From positions 62,001-126,000 of the forward strand of contig NZ_VKAC01000011.1 in NCBI RefSeq assembly GCF_008041935.1: a stretch of DNA of 64,000 bases, in the 5' to 3' direction. Below the pieces are notes generated by a model. It was not told the origin of the DNA and searched no databases. It saw only the letters and a program-made list of their open reading frames with translations. Below are positions 1 to 7,299 of this stretch, piece after piece. Within the stretch, counting starts at the first letter, position 1, and each line of letters starts with the position of its first letter. Origin of the DNA: Quadrisphaera setariae (GTDB lineage: Bacteria; Actinomycetota; Actinomycetes; Actinomycetales; Quadrisphaeraceae). Position numbers and translations under genes: made by a program.

Positions 1-1179
1 GACCTGTCCCTGGCCGACCTGCGGCGGCTGTACGACGCGGTGGTCTTCTCCACGGGAGCCGTGCGCGACGCCCGCCTCGACGTCCCCGGGGTCGAGCTGG
101 ACGGCTGCTTCGGCGCCGCAGACTTCGTGTCCTGGTACGACGGGCATCCCGACGTCCCCCGCGAGTGGCCGCTGGAGGCCCGCCAGGTGGCCGTCATCGG
201 GGCGGGCAACGTGGCCCTCGACGTCGCGCGGGTGCTGGCCAAGCACGCCGACGACCTGCTGCCGACCGAGATCCCGTCGAACGTCCACGACGGCCTCAAG
301 CGCTCACCCGTCACCGACGTCCACGTCTTCGCCCGCCGCGGTCCCGCCCAGGCGAAGTTCTCGCCGCTGGAGCTGCGCGAGCTCGGGCACGTGCCCGACG
401 TCGACGTGGTGGTCGACGTCGAGGACTTCGACCTCGACGAGGGCTCCCTGGCCGCGGTCGAGGCGAGCAACCAGACCAGGCAGGTGGTGCGCACCCTCAC
501 CGACTGGGCGATGAGGGAGGAGCCGGGAACCGCCTCGCGGCGCATCCACCTGCACTTCCTCCACGCACCCGCCGAGGTGCTGGGCGATGACGGGCGCGTG
601 GTCGGCCTGCGCACGGAGCGCACCGAGCTCACCGGCGACGGCACCGTGCGCGGCACCGGCGTCTTCCACGACTGGGACGTCCAGGCGGTCTACCGCGCCG
701 TCGGGTACGCCAGCTCCCCCGTGCAGGGCGTGCCCTTCGACGAGCTGGCCGCCGTCATCCCCAACGCGCAGGGACGGGTGCTGGCCTCCGACGGCCGTCA
801 CCTGCCGGGCCTGTACTGCACCGGGTGGGTCAAGCGGGGGCCCGTGGGCCTCATCGGCCACACCAAGTCCGACGCCGCCGAGACGGTGCGGAACCTCGTG
901 GCCGACCTGGCGCAGGCGGCGCAGGTCGCCGACGGGCCCCTGGGCTGCCAGGGCCACAGGGCGAGCGAGCCCCACCCCGACGCCGTCCTCGACGTGCTGG
1001 CTGAGCGGGGCGTGGAGGTGCTCGGCTGGGCCGGCTGGCGCGAGCTGGACCGGCACGAGCGCCGGCTCGGCGAGGCCGAGGGGCGCGAGCGCGTCAAGGT
1101 GGTCCCCCGCGAGGAGATGGTCGCCCGCTCGCGCACCGACACCGACCCGGTGCAGCGCCGCCTGCGCCCCACGGCCTGA
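1..1179 (+). CDS. fprA: Ferredoxin-NADP+ reductase, FprA type (5' end cut by window)
   Basis: The frame is open from base 1, so the N-terminal FAD-binding part lies outside the window and about 390 residues are visible. FprA flavoproteins exchange electrons between NADPH and ferredoxin in the cytoplasm. The sequence shows the NADP-binding segment VAVIGAGNVALD near base 190 and the late conserved stretches GYASSP and GWVKRGPVGLIGHTKSDA, which are typical of the adrenodoxin-reductase-like family. The C-terminal tail of about 80 residues beyond the core is normal for actinobacterial FprA. The etfB gene starts 14 bases downstream on the same strand, so the three genes probably form one redox operon. 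Family assignment is firm; the physiological partner is not visible. Confidence 0.87.
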   Translation, partial: DLSLADLRRLYDAVVFSTGAVRDARLDVPGVELDGCFGAADFVSWYDGHPDVPREWPLEARQVAVIGAGNVALDVARVLAKHADDLLPTEIPSNVHDGLKRSPVTDVHVFARRGPAQAKFSPLELRELGHVPDVDVVVDVEDFDLDEGSLAAVEASNQTRQVVRTLTDWAMREEPGTASRRIHLHFLHAPAEVLGDDGRVVGLRTERTELTGDGTVRGTGVFHDWDVQAVYRAVGYASSPVQGVPFDELAAVIPNAQGRVLASDGRHLPGLYCTGWVKRGPVGLIGHTKSDAAETVRNLVADLAQAAQVADGPLGCQGHRASEPHPDAVLDVLAERGVEVLGWAGWRELDRHERRLGEAEGRERVKVVPREEMVARSRTDTDPVQRRLRPTA

Positions 1180-1193
1180 GCGGGGACGAGGCA

Positions 1194-2066
1194 GTGCACG
1201 TGGTCGCCCTGGTCAAGCACGTCCCCGACGTCCAGTCCGCCCGCTCGTTCACCGCCGAGCACCGGCTGGTGCGCGGCGGCCCCGACGACTCCCTGAACGA
1301 GCTCGACGAGGACTGCCTCGAGGCGGCCCTGCACCTCGTCGAGGCCACCCCGACCTCCTCAGGACAGGACGACGACGAGAGCGGCGACGGCGCTCGTCCC
1401 ACTCGCACGCACCGCGTCACCGCGCTCACGGTGGGGCCTCCCGCGGCGGTCGGCGCGCTGCGCCGCGCCCTGGCGATGGGCGCCACCGACGCGGTGCACG
1501 TCAGCGACGAGGCGGTCGCCGGGTCGGACGCCGTCGCGACCGCCCGCGTGGTCGCCGCCGCCGTCGATCACCTGCACGCCCAGCACCCGGTCGACCTGGT
1601 GCTGGCCGGCATGGCGGCCCTCGACGGCCTCGGCTCGCTGGTGCCCTCGGCCGTCGCGGCGCTGCTGGGCTGGCCCCAGCTCACCCTGGCCGACCGCGTG
1701 CAGGTGGAGCCCGGCTCCCCCGGCTCCCCGGGAGGCGCGGTGACGGTCCGGCGGACCACCGCCCACCACGTCGAGGAGCTGCGGGCGCCGCTGCCGGCGG
1801 TCGTCTCCGTGACCGACCAGGCGTTCCGCCCTCGCTCCCCCAGCCTGAAGGGCCTGCTGGCCGCCCGCCGCACACCCGTCGACGTGATCGGCCTGGCCGA
1901 CCTCGGCCTGGCCGCCTCGACCGCTGGGGCCGCCGGCTCGACCACGCGCGTGCTGGACGTGCAGCCGCGGCCCGAGCTGGCTGACCAGGTGCGGCTGGTG
2001 GCCGGGCAGGACGGCCGTGACGTCGCCGCCGAGCTGGCGGACCTCCTCGTGGAGCGGGGGTTCTGA
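1194..2066 (+). CDS. etfB: Electron transfer flavoprotein, beta subunit
   Basis: EtfB pairs with EtfA to carry electrons from flavin dehydrogenases to a quinone reductase or another acceptor; it holds the AMP of the heterodimer. The protein has 290 residues (usual about 260) and starts at a GTG. Family marks are the N-terminal VALVKHVPD, the central LAGMAALDG and the signature PAVVSVTDQAFRPRSPSLKG. The usual lysine-rich segment after the signature is AARRTPVD here. A low-complexity insert near residues 55-75 (SSGQDDDESGDG) accounts for the extra length. It lies between fprA and etfA with only 2 bases to etfA, so the two subunits are co-translated. The upstream ferredoxin reductase suggests linkage to NADPH/ferredoxin, which is an inference. 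Confidence 0.92.
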   Translation: MHVVALVKHVPDVQSARSFTAEHRLVRGGPDDSLNELDEDCLEAALHLVEATPTSSGQDDDESGDGARPTRTHRVTALTVGPPAAVGALRRALAMGATDAVHVSDEAVAGSDAVATARVVAAAVDHLHAQHPVDLVLAGMAALDGLGSLVPSAVAALLGWPQLTLADRVQVEPGSPGSPGGAVTVRRTTAHHVEELRAPLPAVVSVTDQAFRPRSPSLKGLLAARRTPVDVIGLADLGLAASTAGAAGSTTRVLDVQPRPELADQVRLVAGQDGRDVAAELADLLVERGF

Positions 2067-2068
2067 GC

Positions 2069-3067
2069 GTGGGCGCCGTCGTCGTCCTGGTCGACCACCG
2101 AGACCCGCGCTGGCGCGGCAGCGCCGCCCCCCTGCTCGCCCTGGCCCACGAGCTCGGCGGGCGGCAGGGCTGGAGCGTCGACGCCGTCTGGGTGGGTCCC
2201 GGCCACGACGAGGAGGTCGCCACCTGGGTGGCGTCCACGGGACCCGTGGTCCAGCACGTCGTGCAGGTGGACGGCGCCGACCCGCAGCTCCCGGCCTCGC
2301 TGGGCTGCGCGCTGCGGGCCGTGGCTGACGACGCCGCGGCGCGCCTGGTGCTCGTGCCGTCGACCTTCGAGGGCCGGGAGGTCGCCGGGCAGCTGGCAGC
2401 CCTCACGGGCTCGGGGGTGGTGGTCGGAGCGTCATCGGTCGTGGTGGAGGACGGCCTCGTGGTGGCCGGCAAGGCGGTGCTGGCCGGGTCGTGGCGCACG
2501 CGGTGCGCGGTGACGAGCCCGCTCGCCGTCGTCGCGCTGGACGTCCACGCCGCCGCAGCCGCCTCACCGGCCACGCCTCCTGGGACCGGGGAGGCGGAGG
2601 TGCGACGGCACCGCGTCCAGGCGCCCGCGGCCGCATCGGCGGTGCAGGTGCTGGTGCGGGCCGCACGCCCTGTCACGGAGCGGCCGTCCCTGGCCGAGGC
2701 CGAGGTGGTCGTGGTGGGAGGGCGCGGCACCGGCGGTGACTTCAGCGGTGTGGAGGACCTCGCCGACGCGCTCGGCGGTGCGGTCGGGGCCACCCGGGTG
2801 GCCACCGACGAGGGCTGGGCACCCCACGCGCTCCAGGTCGGGCAGACGGGCGTGACCATCAGCCCGCGGCTGTACGTCGGGGCGGGCGTCTCGGGCGCCG
2901 TGCACCACCGCGGCGGCATGGCCGCCTCGGCCACGGTGGTGGCGGTCAACACCGATCCGGACGCCCCGATCTTCGAGGTCGCTGACGTCGCGGTCGTCGC
3001 CGACGTCAGGACGCTCCTCCCGGCCCTGGCCGCCGAGGTGCGCTCACGCCGTCACAGGAGCGGGTAG
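2069..3067 (+). CDS. etfA: Electron transfer flavoprotein, alpha subunit
   Basis: EtfA binds FAD and forms the ETF heterodimer with EtfB. The 332-residue product has the expected length. The C-terminal FAD domain is clear: VVGGRGTGGDFSGVEDLA, GAVGATR, QVGQTGVTISPRLYVGAGVSG, then GGMAASATVVAVNTDP and APIFEVADVAVVAD. The usual QH in the SGAxQHxxGM motif is HH here. The N-terminal domain (residues 1-190) is diverged, as is usual. The GTG start lies 2 bases after the etfB stop. No FixC/FixX or ETF-quinone oxidoreductase gene is visible downstream; the next gene is convergent. Confidence 0.92.
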   Translation: MGAVVVLVDHRDPRWRGSAAPLLALAHELGGRQGWSVDAVWVGPGHDEEVATWVASTGPVVQHVVQVDGADPQLPASLGCALRAVADDAAARLVLVPSTFEGREVAGQLAALTGSGVVVGASSVVVEDGLVVAGKAVLAGSWRTRCAVTSPLAVVALDVHAAAAASPATPPGTGEAEVRRHRVQAPAAASAVQVLVRAARPVTERPSLAEAEVVVVGGRGTGGDFSGVEDLADALGGAVGATRVATDEGWAPHALQVGQTGVTISPRLYVGAGVSGAVHHRGGMAASATVVAVNTDPDAPIFEVADVAVVADVRTLLPALAAEVRSRRHRSG

Positions 3068-3141
3068 ACGCACGGGGGTGCCGGTGGCCGGGTGCGCCGG
3101 AGCCGAGCGTGAGGGCGCGGGGTCCAGGGACGGCGAGGTGG

Positions 3142-4236
3142 TCACCACAGCGCACCGCCGCGGCGGTGGGTCTCGCGCACCAGCAGCGCGATCATGTAGG
3201 TGCCCCCCAGGCAGACGGTGATGAGACCCACCGGCACCGGGCGGAAGACCTGGGCGGTCCCCAGCGAGGCCAGGTGCGCGCAGGACAGCAGCGCGGCACC
3301 GGTGGCCGCGGCGGACAGGGGGCTCACGCCCGGCGAGCGGGTGAGGCGGCGAGCCACCTGCGGTGCGGCCAGTGCGACGAAGCCGATCGGCCCGGCGGCG
3401 GCGGTGACCAGCGCCGTGGAGGCGACCCCCACCACGAGCAGGCCGAGCCGGGCCCGTCCGACGCGCGTGCCGAGCGCCACGGCCACGTCGTCGCCCAGCT
3501 CCAGGCGCCGCATCGCCGGGACCAGCGCTGCGCAGGCCAGCGCCACGCAGGCCGCGAGCGCCAGCGCCGGCAGCACGGACGCCCAGGTGAGGCGCGACAG
3601 CGAGCCGGCGCCCCAGAAGCCGACGGTCAGGGCGTCCTCGACGTCGGCGCGGGTGACGAGGTAGCCGTTGACCGAGCCGAGCACGGCCGAGACGCCGATG
3701 CCCACCACCACGAGGCGGAACCCGGCGAGGCCGCCGCGGTGGGCGAGGAGGTAGACCACCCCCGCCGTCGCCAGTCCTCCGGCGAGCGCTGCGGCGGCCG
3801 TGGCCCAGTAGCCGGTGGAGCCCACCACGAGCACGGTGACGACGACGGCGGTGTACGCGCCGGCGTCGAAGCCGATGACGTCGGGCGAGCCGAGCGGGTT
3901 GCGCGTCAGCGACTGGAAGACGGCGCCGCCCAGGCCGAGCAGCGCGCCGAAGGCGACGGCGGCCAGCGCCACCGGCAGTCGCCACTCCACCACGACGGTC
4001 CGCTCGAAGCCGGTGCCGCTCCCGGCCAGCGCGCCCAGCACGCGGGCCGGGGCGAGCGGGTAGTCCCCCACGCCGAGCGCCAGGACGGCGACGACGACGG
4101 CGAGCACGCCCAGCGCCCCGGACACCGCCCCCAGGCGCACGTCGATGCGGCCGGAGGCCCAGCGGGTGCGCACGACGACGCTGGCGCGGCCGCCGCTGGC
4201 GCCCGCGGCTCGATGACCGCGGTGGCGCAGGCTCAC
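3142..4236 (-). CDS. Iron-siderophore ABC transporter permease (FecCD family), second subunit
   Basis: FecCD-family permeases form the membrane channel of ferric-siderophore importers. The 364-residue protein has about nine to ten hydrophobic segments and the family signatures GALLGLGGAVFQSLTRNPLGSPDVIG and GPIGFVALAAPQVAR, the latter in the cytoplasmic loop that contacts the ATPase. I chose the GTG at 4236 because it overlaps the upstream permease stop as GTGA. Longer open frame exists upstream but has no family similarity. It is the last gene of a binding protein-permease-permease set. No ABC ATPase gene follows: the next gene downstream (etfA) is convergent, so the ATP-binding subunit must be encoded elsewhere. 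Confidence 0.88.
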   Translation of the reverse strand: MSLRHRGHRAAGASGGRASVVVRTRWASGRIDVRLGAVSGALGVLAVVVAVLALGVGDYPLAPARVLGALAGSGTGFERTVVVEWRLPVALAAVAFGALLGLGGAVFQSLTRNPLGSPDVIGFDAGAYTAVVVTVLVVGSTGYWATAAAALAGGLATAGVVYLLAHRGGLAGFRLVVVGIGVSAVLGSVNGYLVTRADVEDALTVGFWGAGSLSRLTWASVLPALALAACVALACAALVPAMRRLELGDDVAVALGTRVGRARLGLLVVGVASTALVTAAAGPIGFVALAAPQVARRLTRSPGVSPLSAAATGAALLSCAHLASLGTAQVFRPVPVGLITVCLGGTYMIALLVRETHRRGGALW

Positions 4237-5273
4237 AGCGCGCTCGCCGTCCTGCGCCGGGCGAGCGCGATGAGCACCGGGGCGCCGACGACGGCGGTGA
4301 GCACGCCCACCTGCACCTCGCCGGGGCGGGCCACCACGCGGCCGAGCACGTCGGCGAGCAGCACGAGCACCGGCGCGGCCAGCGCCGACCCGGCGACCAC
4401 CCAGCGCTGGTCGGGCCCGGTGGACCAGCGCACGACGTGCGGGACCATCAGCCCCACGAACGACAGGCCGCCCGTCAGAGCGGTCCCGCCTCCGGCGAGC
4501 AGCGTCACCGCCACAACGACCAGCACCCGGGTGAGGCCCACGCGGGCCCCCAGGGAGGTGGCGCTCTCCTCGCCGAGCGCCAGGGCGTTCAGCGAGCCCG
4601 TGAGCGCGAGCGCCACGAGCAGCCCCGCCAGCAGGAACGGCGCGACGGCGACGAGGTCGGTCACGCCGGTGCGTGCCACCGAACCGAGTCCCCAGCTGCG
4701 CACGGCGCGGAAGACCTCGGGGTCGATGAGCGTGAGGAACGTCGCGACGCCGCCCAGCACGGCTCCCAGCGCCACCCCGGCGAGGACCAGCGTCACCGGC
4801 GAGGCGGCGGCCCGGCCGCCGGCGCCGACGAGGTGCACGAGCACGGTGGCAGCGGCCGCGCCGGCGAAGGCGAACCAGACGTACTGCCCGGTGGTGGCCG
4901 AGCCGAGCAGCGCGACGCCCACCGTGACCGCCAGCCCCGCGCCGGCGTTGACGCCGAGGATCCCCGGGTCGGCCAGCGGGTTGCGGGTGAGCGCCTGCAC
5001 CAGGGCGCCGGCCACGCCGAACGCGGCGCCGGCCGCGACACCCACCAGGGTGCGCGGCCAGCGCTCGGTCCAGACCACCGCCGACGCCTCGGAGCCGTCG
5101 GGGTGGGTCAGCACCTCCCACACGCGCCCCAGCGGCAGCGGGTTGGCGCCGACCGCGAGGCTGAGGAGGACGGCGAGGGCGAGCGCCGCGAGCGCGACCG
5201 CGACGCCGGCGCGGCGGCGCCTCAGGACGTGACCACCTCGCTCGCGCGGTCGGCGAGCACGTCCACCGCCCAC
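4233..5273 (-). CDS. Iron-siderophore ABC transporter permease (FecCD family), first subunit
   Basis: This is the partner permease of a ferric-siderophore importer, with the signatures GVAGALVQALTRNPLADPGILGVNAGAG (spread over bases about 4950-5040) and GGLSFVGLMVPHVVR, plus many hydrophobic helices. The start is unusual. The only ATG/GTG/TTG candidate is the GTG at 5273, which would give a 52-base overlap with the upstream gene and a charged leader without family similarity. A CTG at 5225 overlaps the upstream stop as CTGA, exactly like the GTGA overlaps of the neighbours, and begins just before the first helix (LRRRRAGVAVALAAL). I list the GTG start but regard CTG initiation as plausible. 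Confidence 0.88.
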   Translation of the reverse strand: MGGGRARRPRERGGHVLRRRRAGVAVALAALALAVLLSLAVGANPLPLGRVWEVLTHPDGSEASAVVWTERWPRTLVGVAAGAAFGVAGALVQALTRNPLADPGILGVNAGAGLAVTVGVALLGSATTGQYVWFAFAGAAAATVLVHLVGAGGRAAASPVTLVLAGVALGAVLGGVATFLTLIDPEVFRAVRSWGLGSVARTGVTDLVAVAPFLLAGLLVALALTGSLNALALGEESATSLGARVGLTRVLVVVAVTLLAGGGTALTGGLSFVGLMVPHVVRWSTGPDQRWVVAGSALAAPVLVLLADVLGRVVARPGEVQVGVLTAVVGAPVLIALARRRTASAL

Positions 5274-6283
5274 GGCAGGCTCAGCGCGCTCGCCCCGCGT
5301 CGCATCACCCAGGTGAGCTCGCTGCCCGGCTCGCCGGTGGCGATGGAGACGTAGCGGCCGTCCGCCACCGCGGGCACGGCCTGGAACAGCGGCGTCGCCT
5401 CACGGGCCCGGCGCACCGCGTCGTCGAGGTAGAAGACCACCAGCACGTCGGCGTCGAGCTCGCCCAGGCGCTCGTCGGAGACCGACGGCTCGTCCACGAA
5501 CGCCTGCGCGCGGGGGTTGGGCGCGAAGCCGAGCTGGGTCACCACGCGCTCGGCGGTGCCTCCGGCGACGGTGTAGTAGGCGATGCCGGTGTCGGAGTAG
5601 TCGGTGGCGGCGGTGAGGGTCTTCCCGGCCAGCTCGGGGTGCTCGGCCGCGGTGCGCGCGACCGCGGCCTCGGCGTCGGAGATCACCTGCTCGGAGGCAG
5701 CGGACAGGTCGAGCGCCTCGCCGACCATCCGCTGGGTCTGCTGCCAGGAGATCTGGTCCCCCCTGACCTGCTCGGCGTTCTCCAGCACCGGGGCGATGGA
5801 GGCCAGGCGCGCGAAGTCCGCCTCGTCGGCCACGTAGTTCACCGCGACGATGAGGTCGGGGTCGGAGGCGGCGATCGCCTCGAAGCTGATCGGGTCCTCA
5901 CGGGTGGCGGTGTCGACGGTCTCGATGCTCGCGAGCCACCCCTGGTCCCGCCAGGGCCAGTCGGTCTCCTCCCCCATCGTGTAGACCGGGGTGGCGCCGA
6001 GGGCCTGCAGCGCGTCGAGGTTGGGCGAGAAGCCGATGACCGCCACGCGTTCGGGGCGCTCGGTCAGCTCCGTCTGCCCGGCCCAGGTGTCGAGCACCAG
6101 CGGGTACTGGGTGGCGCCCTCGGCGGCCGGCAGCAGCCCGCCGCCCGCCGCGCTGGTGGAGGAGCTCGCACCGCCACCGGTGGACGGGGCGGCCTCGCTG
6201 CTGGCGCAGCCCACCAGGGCGAGCAGGACGACGGGCAGGGCGGTGAGCGCGACCGCAGGACGGCGCGACCATCGGAAGATCAT
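5222..6283 (-). CDS. Iron-siderophore ABC transporter substrate-binding lipoprotein
   Basis: A 353-residue FepB/FecB-like (periplasmic-binding-protein type III, helical backbone) lipoprotein that captures ferric siderophore outside the cell. The N terminus is a lipoprotein signal: two arginines, a hydrophobic stretch and a lipobox LVGC with Cys26 as the lipidated residue, followed by a Ser/Ala/Gly linker. The core contains ERVAVIGFSPNLDALQALG and the paired EAIAASDPDLIVAV segment typical of the family. The ATG at 6283 lies 9 bases from an iron-box-like palindrome, so iron repression is likely. It is the first gene of the importer operon and is divergent from an AraC-type regulator. Confidence 0.9.
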   Translation of the reverse strand: MIFRWSRRPAVALTALPVVLLALVGCASSEAAPSTGGGASSSTSAAGGGLLPAAEGATQYPLVLDTWAGQTELTERPERVAVIGFSPNLDALQALGATPVYTMGEETDWPWRDQGWLASIETVDTATREDPISFEAIAASDPDLIVAVNYVADEADFARLASIAPVLENAEQVRGDQISWQQTQRMVGEALDLSAASEQVISDAEAAVARTAAEHPELAGKTLTAATDYSDTGIAYYTVAGGTAERVVTQLGFAPNPRAQAFVDEPSVSDERLGELDADVLVVFYLDDAVRRAREATPLFQAVPAVADGRYVSIATGEPGSELTWVMRRGASALSLPWAVDVLADRASEVVTS

Positions 6284-6292
6284 ACCGACAGG

Positions 6293-6311
6293 TTAGGGAA
6301 GCCTCACCTGC
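6293..6311. promoter_or_regulatory. Probable DtxR/IdeR-type iron box
   Basis: The 19-base sequence TTAGGGAAGCCTCACCTGC matches the DtxR/IdeR consensus TTAGGTTAGCCTAACCTAA at 14 of 19 positions, including TTAGG, AGCCT and ACCT. On the minus strand it ends 9 bases before the binding-protein ATG and overlaps TAACCT, a plausible -10 element. A bound iron regulator would therefore block this promoter. The site is visible; the regulator is not in the window. Confidence 0.65.
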
Positions 6312-6399
6312 GCTAGCGTGCAGTTCCCGACAGGGTCCGCGCAGTTCGCGCCGTCCCCGGCGCCCCGCGCCATGCCGTCAGACCGAGGAGCAGACACCC

Positions 6400-7158
6400 G
6401 TGTCCCCCCGCGTCCACGTCCCACCGGTGGACCTGCGCGACCTCTGCGAGGAGCACGAGCACGTGCTCCTGTGGCAGGTGCGCGGCACGTCCGACGTCGT
6501 CGTCGACGGGTCCCCCCAGGAGCTCCGGCACGGCTGGGCCCTGTGGGTGCCGTCCGGGGTGCACCACTCCTTCACCACGCACGACGGCGCCGTGGTGCTG
6601 CCGACCTTCTTCCCCGCCGCCAGCACGGCCACCACCTTGGCGCGCCCCACCACCGTGGCCGTCGACGACGACCTCAGCACGCTCCTGCTGGCCTTCGTCC
6701 AGTCCAGCTACAGCATCATCAGGCCCCGGGCCGACCTCGCCCGGCAGGTGCTGGCGCTGCTGGAGGAGGGACCCTCCGCCCCCACCTCCCTGCCGGTGCC
6801 CGTGTCGGGACCTGCGCGCGCCGTGGCCGAGGCGCTGCGCTTCAACCCGGGGGACGAGCGCGGCGTGGAAGAGCTCGCGCGCTCCGCGCACGCGTCCGCG
6901 CGGACGGTCGAGCGGTCGTTCCTCACCGAGACCGGCATGACGCTGCGCGAGTGGCGGATCCGCATCCGGATGGAGACCGCAGCCCGCCTGCTGCGCGCCC
7001 GCACCGCCCCGGAGGCGGTCGCGCAGCGCGTCGGCTACACGAGCGGCAGCGCCTTCCGGCGCGTGTTCAAGGACCGCTTCGGCATGACCCCGAGCCAGTA
7101 CGCCACCAGCGCCACCCGCCCCGGCTCCGCGCTGCCCCGGCCGGTCCCCGCCAGCTGA
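6400..7158 (+). CDS. AraC-family transcriptional regulator with N-terminal cupin domain
   Basis: A 252-residue regulator. Residues about 10-100 look like a cupin-type effector domain (ELRHGWALWVPSGVHHSF, a typical beta-barrel motif with His pair). Residues about 150-245 carry two helix-turn-helix motifs of AraC type: VEELARSAHASARTVERSF and VAQRVGYTSGSAFRRVFKDR, ending in the family-typical FGMTPSQY. It starts at a GTG and is transcribed away from the iron-siderophore operon, 116 bases from it, and toward the efe genes. Such placement suggests it senses a siderophore or iron-related ligand and controls one or both transport units. This is inference from context; the ligand cannot be read from the sequence. 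Confidence 0.85.
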   Translation: MSPRVHVPPVDLRDLCEEHEHVLLWQVRGTSDVVVDGSPQELRHGWALWVPSGVHHSFTTHDGAVVLPTFFPAASTATTLARPTTVAVDDDLSTLLLAFVQSSYSIIRPRADLARQVLALLEEGPSAPTSLPVPVSGPARAVAEALRFNPGDERGVEELARSAHASARTVERSFLTETGMTLREWRIRIRMETAARLLRARTAPEAVAQRVGYTSGSAFRRVFKDRFGMTPSQYATSATRPGSALPRPVPAS

Positions 7159-7265
7159 GCACCGCACCAGGGATGCGGGAGGTCCAGCACGACACTGCTG
7201 CGGGCACCCGGTGGCGACGCTCCGCCGACGACCTTCCCAGGTAGTTGTCAGGAGCCAACTACTTG

Positions 7266-7284
7266 TTGGGCAAGGCTGTCCTAA
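7266..7284. promoter_or_regulatory. Probable DtxR/IdeR-type iron box
   Basis: TTGGGCAAGGCTGTCCTAA matches the IdeR pattern TTAGGnnAGGCTnnCCTAA at 14 of the 15 defined positions. It ends 15 bases before the GTG of the EfeU-EfeO fusion gene, within the expected promoter or leader. Six-base inverted repeats TAGTTG/CAACTA lie just upstream (7242-7261). Strong sequence match; function is inferred. Confidence 0.75.
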
Positions 7285-7299
7285 CGATGATCGACGACC

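Noticed and set aside
3109-5232. A 707-residue plus-strand open frame across the two permease genes
   Set aside because: Arg/Ala/Thr-rich shadow. The minus-strand frames have FecCD signatures and correct overlaps.
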